64,000 nucleotides of DNA from NCBI GenBank assembly GCA_008638375.1, contig CM018032.1:8601001-8665000 (forward strand), written 5' to 3'. Every line of letters starts with the position of its first letter. Positions within the stretch are counted from its first letter, which is position 1. Origin of the DNA: Nyssa sinensis (taxonomy: Eukaryota; Streptophyta; Magnoliopsida; Cornales; Nyssaceae). The translations under genes and the position numbers were made by a program. Shown piece after piece: positions 24,644 to 35,568 of this stretch. The notes under the pieces were generated by a model that did no database searches, was not told the DNA's origin, and was given only the letters and a program-made list of their open reading frames with translations.

Positions 24644-25540
24644 AAACACTCAATCAACGCTGTTTATTTTTCACCCTATTCGGTGCGTCCATGTCAAGCG
24701 GACTGCTAATAAAGTTGCTCACGCTGTTGCGATTTTTCTCTGAAAATCTGTTCTGGACGGAGGAATTACAACATCCTTCCATGATTTGTTGTCTGCTGAT
24801 AATGTTTCTTCTGTGGAAGCCTAAAATTTTTTCCTTTGTGTTGCTTGTTTGGTTATAAAAAAAAAGAACCTTTGAAGAAAGTTTTTCGAAGACTCGGCTT
24901 TTGTAAATGCCTTTCGATTTTGCTCATAAAGTACTCCAATAAACTTTTTATCAGGTGAAAAACAGGTTAGTTAAATTTCATTTGAATGTATTAAAAATTT
25001 TAACCACATTTGGCAAGAAATTATTAACAAACTTGGTGGCATAATTAACAAAATTAGACCAAACATTATCACTGGTGACAGTAATGATCAATTGGTTCAC
25101 CACTTGATTATAAATCCAAGTTATTTGAAAAATAATTTTTTTTCTTATAAATATATATATATATATACACACACAAACACCCACACATAATTGTAAAACA
25201 TTAGCTAAAATCCAAATTTTAATAAGCCATAAATGTGGTTGGTTCAACTACAAGTTCTTTAATTATTATGTCAATTCCTATAATCTTCACTGCCTTGCTA
25301 TTGGCAGTTCACAGTTAAATTGCATCTAGACAATTCAGTGTGGTTGCAATAACAAAGCTTGATGAATAAGATTGAAGGACATGTACTAAATTCAAGTACA
25401 TTTTTTGGTTCGTGTTATGTTATTTCTAAATCCTTTTAACACACAAATGTGTGCTAGAAAAATACAATTCAAAGTTGTCTTTCCTCTAATGTACATTTCT
25501 GCGTTGATGAAAACTTCTTCAGACATCAACTTTATAATAT

Positions 25541-26511
25541 TATAAAAACAATTTGGAAGGAAAATTGTTCCTTGAAGATCGTGAGAGAAAAAAAAACATT
25601 TCCAACGATTATTATGTTGCAATTAATTTCAAAACCTTATGAGTCTATAATTGTTAAGCTAATTCAGTCTTAATGCAGTTTATATATATATATATATATC
25701 AGTAAATTAAGACTTCGGAATAAGTTAAATTGAATTATAGAATGTGATTATGAAGATAAAGCATTTCATTAATCAACACATAAATATTTCAGAAATTCTC
25801 TACCAAAACAGGTTTACACACACATAGCAGGCATTATATACATTAGTTAGGGTGTGTATTTAATCTTTCATTATGGTCTTTATGAGGGTTGCATTTAATA
25901 TTGAACATACTCTTTGTTATTCAAATATTTATCTTAGAGGGGTGAATAGGATTTTTTTGTAAATATTAATAATTTTTATGAATTTTAACAATAAATGTAA
26001 TATATGTGCAAGTATGTAAAAGAATAGACAGCAAAACCACAATGATTTTTACAAGGTTTGAAAATTTTCTTCTGTCATTGACTCAAATAGTCCCACTTGA
26101 GTTTTTCATTATCTTAATCTCATTTGTAAGTCGATGTCAAATTTTTACAATAAGAGTTCCTAACTATTTTTCTAACAAAATATCTCTTTTTGTCTCACAG
26201 GAAAAATATATACCTACTCATAAATCTCACCACAATGAAAAAATATAAAGTTGTTTACTAACAAGTACTCTCTTAAAGAGTTGATTGGTACAACAAAATG
26301 TCCACTCTCTAAAGATTTATCAAATGTATTTAAGATGAGTAGAATTTATATATTTAGGTTTTCAATAAAAAGATTTAAAGTCAAGAATAAGGATGTATTA
26401 GTTAAAACTTATAAAGAAATAACAATAAATGTTATAGAGTACTTCTATTTATAGTATTTAAAAGAATATGTTCGTTGGATTTCAAAGTAGAACCGTTCCC
26501 TCTTTTCATTT
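25541..26511. repeat. Old non-coding repeat, left part (interrupted by LTR element)
   Basis: AT-rich sequence containing the GAGGGGTGAATAGG motif near 25937, frequent in degenerate plant LTR-type repeats, and a TTCTATTTATAG box near 26442. The small LTR element at 26512 sits inside this material, which seems to resume at 27783. Class unresolved. Confidence 0.4.
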
Positions 26512-26746
26512 TGTTAACAATATATGTGTATTGTTATAGGGTTTCTATTATATTTGTGTACCTCTAGGTTTCCTATTCCTCTTATCTTTCTTTTTTTTTT
26601 TCTCTTAACTTTCATTTGTCATCTCTTTCTTTTTCTCTTACATTCCATTTGTATGCTCTTCCTCTTCTATATAAAGGAGGACTCTCTCACTTGTAACACA
26701 ATACACAATACACATTATATGTTTACATTTTCTCTTTCTCTCAACA
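26512..26746 (+). repeat. 5' LTR of the small LTR element
   Basis: TGTTAACA to TCAACA, with TATATAAAGG near 26670 as a plausible TATA box and an ACACAATAC repeat before the end. Confidence 0.87.
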
Positions 26747-26758
26747 TGGTATCAAAGC
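26747..26758 (+). other. Primer-binding site of the small LTR element
   Basis: TGGTATCAAAGC directly follows the LTR. It differs by one base from the canonical initiator Met tRNA complement. Confidence 0.85.
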
Positions 26759-26924
26759 TAGGTTCTATAAGTCAATCTAATATAATCTAGTCCTTTGGAT
26801 TATTTTGTCTCTTTTTCTTTTCTATTTTTTTTTCTCTTTTATGTTATTCCGCTAATGTTCTAAATTTGCCACCAAGAACATGTTCTCAATGGGCACTTAT
26901 GTTCCATGCGTACCCGATTAGAAG

Positions 26925-27320
26925 CTCGTTTAGGCACGTGTTCTATCACGTTTCTAGTATCTCATAAGTTATTTTGATAAGGCATGTGCTTTGCCACTTG
27001 TTCTGTCACATGTCTAGCATATTTAATTATGTGTTCTGCCACGTATTTTCCAATCTTAGCAGCTTTGGAATGTGTTACGCCACGTTTTCAACTCCATCAA
27101 ATATGTGTTCCACCATGCAAGCCGTCACACGTGTCCAGTATTTTCAGTTACTTGTTATGCCACGTAAGTTCTTACCACATAAGCTTTCACACGTGTTATG
27201 CCACGTGTCTAGTATCTTCAATTACGTGTTATGTCACCTAAGTTCTCGCATGTGTTCCTTCACATGTTCAACATGTGTTCCAACACCACTAGCTACGTGT
27301 TCCGTCACGTGGTCAAGCTT
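26925..27320 (+). repeat. Degenerate CACGTGTT-CTGCCACGT repeat array
   Basis: About ten imperfect copies of a 30-45 bp unit built from (C)ACGTGTTnTGCCACGTG followed by TCTAGTATCTTCAATT. The ACGT core recurs throughout, and complete CACGTG palindromes appear at several sites. The array gives a chance 161-codon open frame (26974-27459) with Cys-His rich periodic residues and no family resemblance, so I do not call it a gene. Confidence 0.8.
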
Positions 27321-27570
27321 AATTAGAATCTGGTACACACTTTCATACATTGCCATCAGAATCAGTTACGCACACCATCAATTGTGCTTCCATGCATCGC
27401 CTTCAGTTCCATGCACCATCATTAACTCTATTGAAAGTCCAACTCCACACCCATGTTAACTTGAATAACATCTATATTCCAACCACAATGCCAACAAGTC
27501 AACTGTCCACTTTTAGATTTTATTTTCAAATTCAAGTTAGCCTCTGCCTTACCCTCTTGGGTTTGCGGGG

Positions 27571-27782
27571 TGTTAACAATATATGTGTAGAGCTTTAGGG
27601 TTTCCTATTATATGTGTATAGCTCTTGGATTTCTTATTTCTTTCTCTTTCATTCCATTTGTATACTCTTCCTTTCTTACATAAAAGAGGGCTCTCTTCCT
27701 TGTAACACAAAACACAATACACAATACACAATATACAATACACATATACATTATATGTTTACATTTTCTTTTTCTTTCAACA
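27571..27782 (+). repeat. 3' LTR of the small LTR element
   Basis: Same start and end as the 5' LTR, shorter in the pyrimidine-rich middle and longer in the CAATACA repeat. Confidence 0.87.
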
Positions 27783-29609
27783 CATCTATTCAAAATTTTA
27801 ATTTTTGATTGTTAGATCGACAAAAATAGTCGACTAATTTTACCAATTAGCTGATTCGTCCAGAGAGTTTGAGAGCTATTCAATTGACAGGTTTTTGAAA
27901 TTAGTCGATTGGTTCTATGATTCACTACTTTTTAATTGTCTGATTCATTCAATCAGTCGACTAGTCTAGATAGTAAATTAATGTTGTGTGTGAAAATGAA
28001 CACTCATCAATCAACTAATTTTGATAGTGTAAATATAAGGTATAAGAATCAATTGACTGATTCTTGAAACTAAGGGATATGAATATTTATTTTCATTCAA
28101 TTATTAGTTGAATTGAATTGTTTGTCGGATGACTATATCAAAGAGTCTCTTAGAATTAGATTATACATCAAATTCTAAATTGATTGAGTTGATTGTAATA
28201 GATTTAATTGTAATACATCAATTGTAACACTTCATAATTTTTATAAAAATAAAATAAAATAAAATTTATACATTGAATAAAATTTTAATAATAAAGTTTT
28301 TATCAATTGGCATAATTGAACAATACTTTTTCTATTCTGTTTAGGACTTCTATAGAGATATAAAATCTCGGCTTATTATAAGGACGTAAAGCAATCTTTT
28401 CCTTCCTTTTGATTTCGAGTTTCGACTAAAGTCTCTCGATTTGCCGGCAAATTTCGTCGACAAAAAGGTTGGAATAGACAGCTCCTTAATTTTCCTCTCA
28501 CGCCATTTGCTTAAAATTTTTTTATATTGACATTGGATTGGATATTCGTTTTAGGATCAATGGCTTTTCGTTTTTACAATTCTCTGGTTGATTTTCTAGG
28601 TTTTCATGGATCTTATTCTCTGTATATATAAAGTCCAAATTTATTTTTTATTATGATTTTTTTCCCTGGGTAATTGCGTTATCCATTGATTGTTTATGAT
28701 TTGGAGATTGGCTGAGGTTTTTATTTAGAGAATGCTCTGTTTCTTTTAAGAATTATATACCAATGTATGTTGGTGGGTTGGTCTCCAACTAATACCAAAG
28801 GAAGTTTTTATTGAAATTTCATTACTCAGGATGATTGTATGTGAGTTCTTCACACTGCTTCTCTGATTCACTTGAGCTTTAATGATTTTCAAGATTGTCT
28901 GGTCATTGTATGCTTGGATGGTGACATTGGATTAGTGGTGGCATATAAACTGACATTAGATAGTCTATCTATATTTCTATATATCAAAAGTACCAACCCT
29001 TTTAAGTGTTTTACACTTAAGCAACTTAGGATTCAATTTGATCAAAATAACTTTTGTTGATAAACTTCAATCACTATATAATTTGAAAACATTTGTACTA
29101 GATCAATCACTATATAATTTGAATATTAAAATCATTATATAATTTTAATCTTAATGATTAGGATTAACTTTTTAGAATTAGTTTCATTTTAGAATTCTAA
29201 AACACACACTAACTAAATTTTTTTAGAATCAATTTTCTTTTAGGATGCTAAACACATACACTAACTTTATTTTTTAAATAAAATACGTCCTCATTACCTT
29301 TTTTCTTTCCTTCAAATTTTTCCATGAAATTTTAACTGAAAAAGAACTCCACACGGTCCAATTCATTATCTTTTTGGTCCTTTAGAATTCTATTCAAGTC
29401 GAGGGATTTCAAGATTATCCCTTTGATAATTTTTCTCGGTTATGATTTCATTACAAGTGATTGACTTGGTTATAACTTCATTAACTTTTGTAATCTTATT
29501 TAAACTCTTGTCTCATTTAAAGATAATTCTCTAATTCGCAACTAAACCATCATAAATTATTTCATTACATATTGAGAAGACGAGTTATCCTCCAACTCTT
29601 CATAAATTT
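27783..29609. other. AT-rich DNA, right part of old repeat then unidentified
   Basis: 27783-28250 carries scattered AGTCGACTA/GTCGATTGG motifs typical of degenerate repeats and probably continues the material left of 26512. 28251-29609 shows no recognisable gene, only short open frames. Confidence 0.4.
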
Positions 29610-29913
29610 CATTGGCCATCTAAAAAGAATTGAATCTCCTCACCGTGGTTGAAAAATATGGATTTCTTATCACGGGGTCTTACCATATTGCTCTTGACTG
29701 CAAAGTGGGTAACAACGTTTTTGCAAATAATAGCTTTCTTGCAGGCCATGTTATGGTGGAGGTCTGTTGTCATTTGATTTCTCTTCTTTTGTGACACATT
29801 CCATTCTAATTAGTTTTATCTCATATGCACTGTTTGATCAAAATTTGATTCATGCGCTTTAAATGTGGGAGTACACTCATAGTGCTGGGGCTATTGTTGT
29901 TCATCAATTTTGC
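29610..29913 (+). pseudogene. LPXA: LpxA (UDP-GlcNAc acyltransferase) two-exon remnant
   Basis: LpxA adds an acyl chain to UDP-GlcNAc at the start of lipid A synthesis; plants have a mitochondrial form. Exon-like segment 29610-29761 reads LTVV..YGFLITGSYHIALD then CKVGN.VFANNSFLAGHVMV, and 29872-29913 reads YTHSAGAIVVHQFC. The gap begins with GT and ends with AG, and the second segment is followed by GT. This matches the left-handed beta-helix region HIAHDCK.G, FANN.LLAGHV, HQFC. The catalytic His of the HIAHDC motif (His125 in E. coli LpxA) is Leu here, one residue at the splice junction is missing, and the part before LTVV contains a stop. I found neither the N-terminal hexapeptide repeats nor the C-terminal helical part in the window. 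A dead gene fragment, not an active gene. Confidence 0.75.
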
Positions 29914-30614
29914 GTGATATCTGATCACATTCGTAAGCTTTTCTTGTGTCATATGCCAAAGTTGTGGATTGTCTCCTAATCATATACCTTTCAAATGGAT
30001 AGGTTCTCCCAATTTGACTAGGGCCAGAAGGTTGAGTTTCCTCCCAAAAGTTTGTTTGGAGCTCTGAAGATTATAATTACAGTACCCACGTGACTACAAA
30101 CGAATTAAGTAAAGAACATAATTAGTTGCTCAAGGGATTTAACACTCTTTACCCCTGGTTTTATTGCATTTACATGGTTCGGTGGACACAATATGTCACT
30201 GTTATCATTAGCCTTGATTCCCCTTGCATGTGCTTTTTGAGTTCTTTTGTCAGAAATGTAGTTTGACATCTGCTTGTATAACATGTGATTCTATTCAGTG
30301 TACTTACAATTTTGCTTCAGTGTGTTTCCTAAAGATTCACTGAGAACTATGAGCAACATGGATTCTGTTTTTGTTAGAACAGATTATTGCCTGTTCCTGT
30401 TTTTTAATTTTCGTAGATCTCTCTCCATGACCAAGAATATTATCTTTCAATTATATGCAAGAGGTTTGGCTGCACTATAAGTTTATCGGAATGTGGAAGT
30501 ACTAAAATTGAAAGGAATTGAGACAGGGTGTGTTGGCACATATATTTGCAGAATCATTTCTCCAATTTTACCTTGGGGACATTTAATTTATCTTGAACTT
30601 CTTGGGTTGTACAG

Positions 30615-30701
30615 GTTAAGACTATATTTCTCCCAACTAAGAAGCCTAAACCAATTGAGACATGTAGACATGCTCCATTGATTACCACATTTCCTTTAGA
30701 G
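30615..30701 (+). other. Exon-like 29-codon open segment, unidentified
   Basis: Bounded by TTGTACAG on the left and GTGGGT on the right and open throughout in one frame (VKTIFLPTKKPKPIE...). I do not recognise the peptide and found no partner exon, so it may be chance or a remnant of a lost gene. Confidence 0.25.
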
Positions 30702-30903
30702 GTGGGTTCTATTTGATGATTTTGCATGACCTGCAATTAGGGAGATTAAATGTCCAGTAGTCACTAAATTGTGCCTGTTAAGTTATAATTAGGCCGAAGA
30801 TGCACATGTAAAATTGTTTAACTAAGAAGACACTTGGAATCCAAAAGAAAAATTAGATTGTTTGAGAAAACATAAATGCTCTAATTGGTTGAGTATCATT
30901 TTC

Positions 30904-30951
30904 GCAAGGTATAACATCAAATTATAGGCAAGGTATAACATCAAATTATAG
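30904..30951. repeat. 24-bp perfect tandem repeat
   Basis: GCAAGGTATAACATCAAATT plus four bases occurs twice head to tail. Confidence 0.9.
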
Positions 30952-31819
30952 GTGTTTCATCTGTAATTTATAGCATGAATTCATGGCTTCTATAACTCAA
31001 GCAAATATGAGAGCCATATCCATTAGATATGAGAGGGGAGTTGGATGACTCTTCTACTTTTAAGAACTTTAAAAAGTATATTGTTGTTGTTGTGAATTTG
31101 ATGAATCTATATCAGTTTAAAGTGTGGTATTTTTATTAATGTGTTTTAATCTATGCAGATGGAACAATAATTTCCTCTGTTTTTTTTAGACAAAGTTCTG
31201 GACCCTACAAAAATGTTTGTTCATTCTTTAAATGAAAAAATAGCTGTACAAGATGTGTGCACAATGTCCATTTATTATTATTTTTACCTTCTACATGTTT
31301 TTAACCATCTTCTGTCACTTCTTTTTGGGGATGATTTGTTGCAATTTTTAATTATTTTTTATGAAATTATGGTTACATAACAGTTTGTTGATAGAAAATT
31401 GATAACAATTTTTTGCTAGTGTCAATATTTTAGTAGATGAGAAATAAATTTATTTTGAGAAATTAGTAGTAGCTTCCGATTTCCAAGTTTCTTCATTGTA
31501 ATATAGTTCACCTGTCACCATGATATAATTCCTTTGGACGTATGATTGCCCTTAGGATAACTTTCGTGATGGCTAAATGTGTTTTAGTGAAAAAAGGAGT
31601 TAGAACTATTATCAAACCAGATGTTGTATAAATGTGTACTAAAAGTATTTCTTCTATTAACAACACCACAATAAACTATTTAAACAAGCAAAATTTGATA
31701 CGTTGACTAGCTTCTTTAATTCAACATAATTCTTTCTTCTTATTCAAGACTCAATCCACTAACTAAACAAAAAGGTTTGTAGACTGAATGAGAGAGAATA
31801 TTGTGACTCTATATATTCA

Positions 31820-32230
31820 TTAACAACCTGGCAACGTCCTCGTCGCGCCTTCGTCTCTGAAGCGTTGAATGTGATCCTTGAACTGCCACAAGGATTCTTC
31901 TGACTCCCAGTTTGCTTCAGACTCTGGCAAGTCTTTCCACTTCACAAAGTACTCCGTGTACCTTGGAATCCCACTCCTGCGCACCTCCCTGTCAGCGAGT
32001 ATGCAATCGACTTCCTTATCGAATGAGGTAGCGACGATGGGCGGGGCTCTTTTTGACTCTCCTCTACTTTGTTCCTCCTTGTCTTCATGGTATGGCTTCA
32101 AGTTACTTACATGGAAGACAGGGTGAATCTTAAGGTTCGACGGCAGTTCCAAATGATAAGATGCCTTGCCCACTTTCCTTAGCATCGGGAAGGGTCCCTC
32201 GTATCGCCTCAATAACGCCTTATGATGTCC
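31820..32230 (-). pseudogene. Gypsy integrase tail with chromodomain
   Basis: After a TGA at 32233-32231 the same frame continues with YEGPFPMLRKVGKASYHLEL (the GPF/Y-type integrase tail) and then DKEVDCILADREVRRSGI, YFVKWKDLPESEANWE, a chromodomain with its YFVKW and NWE aromatic positions intact. Ends RTLPGC, TAG or equivalent stop at 31820-31822. The chromodomain directs integration to particular chromatin in chromoviruses. Confidence 0.9.
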
Positions 32231-33042
32231 TCAAAACTTCTTGTGTTGTGAGGGTAGTAGCTTGAGCAAGACAAGGTCTCCTGTTTGGAACTCCACCGGC
32301 CTTCGCTTTTGGTCAGCCCACTTTTTCATTTTCTTTGCTGCCTTCTCTAGATAAGTGCGGGCCAACTCTCTTTGGTCCTGCCAGCCGTTGACCGCTTTGT
32401 AAGCTGCGGGACTACTCCCCGTATAGCCTGTCGTGACTGTGCTAGGTGTCAAGGGTTGCTGCCCTGTGGCTAGCTCAAAAGGACTATGCCCTGTTGACTC
32501 TGAGCGCTGTAAGTTATAAGAGAACTGGGCTACATCCAACAACTTTGCCCAATCCCTTTGGTTGGCACTCACATAGTGCGTCAAGTATATCTCTAAGATA
32601 GCATTCACCCGTTCTGTCTGGCCATCCGTTTGGGGGTGAAAGCTTGTAGAGAAGTTCAACTCCGTTCCCAACACTTTGAAGAGCTTCGTCCAAAACCGCC
32701 CGGTGAAGCGTTTGTCTCTGTTGCTCACTATAGACCGCGGAACTCCCCAATACTTAACCACATTCTTGAAGAATAACCGGGCTGCTTCTTCTGCCGTGCG
32801 ACCGTTGGGGCGGGTATGAAAGTTGCATACTTGGTGAACCTGTCGACCACCACAATAATTGACCCGCACCCTTCTGACTTGGGTAGTGCCACAATGAAAT
32901 CTAGTGAGACACTCTCCCAAGGTCTCTCTGGAATGGGAAGCGGCTCCAACAATCCTCCAGGATGCTGCTGCTCCACCTTGTCTTGTTGGCAAACAAGACA
33001 AGTCCGCACATATGTCTCTACGTCATCCCTCAGCTGTGGCTA
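32231..33042 (-). pseudogene. Gypsy integrase core (frameshifted)
   Basis: A TAG at 33042-33040 follows GDTYY inside the HHCC zinc finger; the frame continues with the CLVCQQDK half of the finger and SVSLDFIVALPKSEG (first catalytic Asp). Near 32800-32815, after FIPAPT, the frame changes by one base. The shifted frame carries EEAARLFFKNVVKYWGVPRS, SNRDKRFTGRFWTKLF (second Asp) and SFHPQTDGQTERVN (catalytic Glu). All three catalytic acids are present although the frame is broken. Confidence 0.9.
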
Positions 33043-35568
33043 GTAGTAGGTGTCTCCAACTAAAGCCAATGTTCGATGAGTCCCCGGATGTCCTGCCCAT
33101 TTGGAGTCATGACACTCCTTTAAGATTTCCTTCCGCAAGCTTTCCCACTTGGGCATATAGATCCGGTTCCCTTTTGTGTAGAGAAGGTCCCCTTCTAGGC
33201 AAAATCGCCGTGTCTTGACCTCCTTTGTAAGCTCTATAATGCTCTTGGCCATAAGGTCATGCTGCAAACCTTCTCGAATCCGATCCAAAAGAGGGCTTTG
33301 CGGGTGTGTCATAGCTGCGAACTCAGCCTTTCTACTTAGAGCATCCGCCATTAAGTTAGCCTTGCCGGGTTTGTACTCCAACTCATAGTCGAACTCTGCC
33401 AAGAAGACTTGCCGCCTAGCTTGCTTTGGAGAAAGCTTCTTCTGTGACTGAAAGTAGCTAGTGGCCACATTATCTGTCTTTACTACAAACTTGGAGCCAA
33501 GTAAGTAGTGTCGCCAAACCCGTAGGCAATGAATGATTGCAGACATCTCCTTTTCTTGTACCGTATAGCGCCTCTCCGTGTCGTTGAGCTTCCGACTCTC
33601 ATAAGCTATAGGGTGCCCTTCTTGCATAAGAACTCCCCCAATAGCAAAGTTCGATGCATCAGTGTGAAGCTCAAATGGCTTGCTGAGATCTGGTAAGCTC
33701 AACACTGGCTCCTCCATAATTGCCTTCTTCAGTCCCTCAAAGGCATTCTGGCATCGGGCAGACCACTCCCATGTCTTGCCCTTCTTCAAGAAATCCGTGA
33801 GGGGTGCAGCCTTAGAAGAATACCCCTCGATGAACCGCCTATAGTAGTTGACGAGTCCCAAGAAAGATTGTAACTCCGACACTTTAGTAGGCGGATCCCA
33901 TTCTTGTATAGCCCTCACCTTGGCCCCATCCATCATAAGTCTTCCATCCTTAATCCGGTGTCCCAAGAAGCTAACTTCCTCTTGGGCGAAGGAGCATTTT
34001 TCCTTCTTCACATACAACTCATTCTCCCGCAGTATCTGGAAGACAATTCTAAGGTGCTGAACATGCTCCTCCAGCGTCTTGCTATATACCACAATGTCAT
34101 CCAAGTATACCACTACAAATTTGTCTAAGTATGGATGGAAGATTTTGTTCATCAAGTTACAGAAAGTAGCAGGCGCATTAGTGAGACCAAAGGGCATAAC
34201 AAGGAACTCGTAAGATTCGTACCTTGTCACACAGGTAGTCTTGGGCTCATCCCCTTTAGCAATCCGCACCTGATAATACCCTGAGCGAAGGTCGAGTTTG
34301 GTGAAGTACCTCGCTCCTCGAAGTTGGTCGAACAAGTCGGCTATTAGTGGGATGGGGTATTTGTTCTTCACAGTCACCTTGTTGAGTGCCCGATAATCAA
34401 TGCATAGACGCAAAGACCCATCATGCTTCCTTTGGAATAGCATTGGAGCTCCGTAGGGTGCCTTTGACGGTTGAATGAAGCCTGCATCAAGTAAATCCTT
34501 CAATTGCTTCTTCAACTCCTCTAACTCTGGTGGGGCCATGCGGTATGGCGCCTTGGCAGGGGGCTTAGCCCCAGGCTCCAACTCTATCTGATGATCCACC
34601 TCCCTTTTAGGTGGTAGTCTTTTGGGCAACTCCTTCGGCATTACATCCTTGTACTCGGCCAATACCCACTCTATCTCCTTGGGCATCTCCTCTGAAGCAC
34701 CTTGGGGGGAGTCATCCGTCTTCAAAGCCGCAAGGTAGGTAGACTCCCTTTTCTTCAAGCCCTTAGAGAATTGCATTGCCGACAGTACCTTGGACTCGAT
34801 CTTGGCTTGCCTCGTTACTGGAACCATGCAAGTTGTCCCATCTTCAACGATACACATGACATTGGAGGAGGGAACTGGGAAAGCCTTGACCTTGTCCATG
34901 AAGTCCATGCTAAGCACCATGGGGTAATCATCCATGGGAATGACTGAGAAATCTGCCACTCCACTCCATGAGCCGATACACAATTTTACCCCACGAACCA
35001 CACCATCGATCGGTTTAGCGGCCGAGTTGACTGCTTTAAGCCACCCACCTTCCTTGGTGATCTTGAGGCCTAGTCTCTTAGCTTCATCTGTCGCAACAAA
35101 ATTATGTGTTGCCCCTGTGTCGACCAAGGCATGAGACTTGTTCCCATTCACCACTGTGTCTACATACATAAGTCCCTTGGTCGGGGCCTTAGATGCCTCA
35201 GCCTTAGTCTTCACAGCATTTAGCATCTGGAGTGAGCTCACCTTTGTCTCCTCTCCCGCATTATCTTCCTCTTCTTGCTGAGAAGCTAGGACATTAAGGG
35301 CCTTCCTCTTGGGACAATCCTTAATGAAATGGGGTCCATCACAAAAGTAGCACGCCTTGTTGGGCTTGGACTGATCCTTACCTTTGTCACTTTTCTTGTC
35401 CTTCCCAGAGGGCGACTTCCCCAAGTCGGATTTCCCCTTGGCTTCCTTGTCTCCCCTACCTTTCCCATAGTTGCTCTTCTGCCCCTTAGCTTTGTTATCA
35501 TTCTTTTTAAACTCTATAAGTGACTCTGCAACCGCTATATCTGAAGACAAGGTCTGCACACTACGATG
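33043..35568 (-). pseudogene. Gypsy gag C-terminus, protease, RT and RNase H (839-codon open stretch)
   Basis: Zinc knuckle [13 protein letters not shown] (residues 70-82 of the stretch), protease [11 protein letters not shown] (DTGA 147-150), RT from about residue 335 with [35 protein letters not shown] and the intact catalytic box YLDD (485-488), RNase [17 protein letters not shown] and [11 protein letters not shown], then the HPGTH start of the integrase finger. All catalytic motifs of RT and protease are intact. The open stretch is continuous but cut off from gag upstream by a TAG and from integrase by another, so I class it as pseudogenic. Confidence 0.93.

Larger units (their letters stand above)
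19423..24866 (+). mobile_element. 5'-truncated L1-type LINE, RNase H end only
   Basis: About 800 bp of LINE sequence: 19423-19458, then 24100-24866 after the copia insertion. The frame read from both sides of the copia element gives RVIPVGSSRWVAPEEGYYKV followed by NVDGSW, then GGVIRNCKGDV, LEGDCLSLISAVS, and finally RTANKVAHAVAIFL and a stop (24741). This is the RNase H domain that ends plant L1 ORF2. A short 3' UTR and an A9 tract (24857-24865) follow. The 9-bp AACCTTTGA occurs at 19414-19422 and 24867-24875 as the target-site duplication. The RNase H reading frame has small frame shifts and is also interrupted by a MITE-like insertion. Confidence 0.85.
19227..25540 (+). repeat. Segmental tandem duplication, unit 2 (split by insertions)
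   Basis: Homologous to unit 1. Its first part is 19227-19422 (GGTAATTGCCCAAGGATTCA to CTTAACCTTTGA). After a 5.4-kb insertion it resumes at 24867 (AACCTTTGAAGAAAG) and runs to about 25540 in register with unit 1. It therefore marks the empty site of the LINE insertion listed next. Confidence 0.78.
26512..27782 (+). mobile_element. Small non-autonomous LTR retroelement (TRIM/LARD-like)
   Basis: 5' LTR 26512-26746 and 3' LTR 27571-27782, both starting TGTTAACAATATATGTGTA and ending CA. The primer site TGGTATCAAAGC abuts the 5' LTR at 26747, and a G-rich tract (TTGCGGGG) precedes the 3' LTR. Flanks CATTT (26507-26511) and CATCT (27783-27787) look like a 5-bp target duplication with one change. 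The 824-bp interior encodes no gag or pol and is largely a degenerate short repeat. Mobilisation must have depended on another element's proteins. Confidence 0.88.
29914..31819. other. Unassigned DNA between LpxA remnant and gypsy element
   Basis: No gene recognised. It contains one exon-like open segment (30615-30701) and a 24-bp tandem pair (30904-30951), listed separately. The left flank of the gypsy element (31640-31819) shows no LTR. Confidence 0.45.

Noticed and set aside
26974..27459. 161-codon open frame with periodic Cys and His
   Set aside because: It is the translation of the degenerate CACGTGTT repeat array inside the small LTR element; the periodicity comes from the DNA repeat, not from a protein family.
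30298..30700. Leucine-rich-repeat-like short frame (LELLGLYRLRLYFSQL)
   Set aside because: Only one pseudo-repeat, no LRR spacing and no neighbouring repeats; not enough to call an LRR gene.
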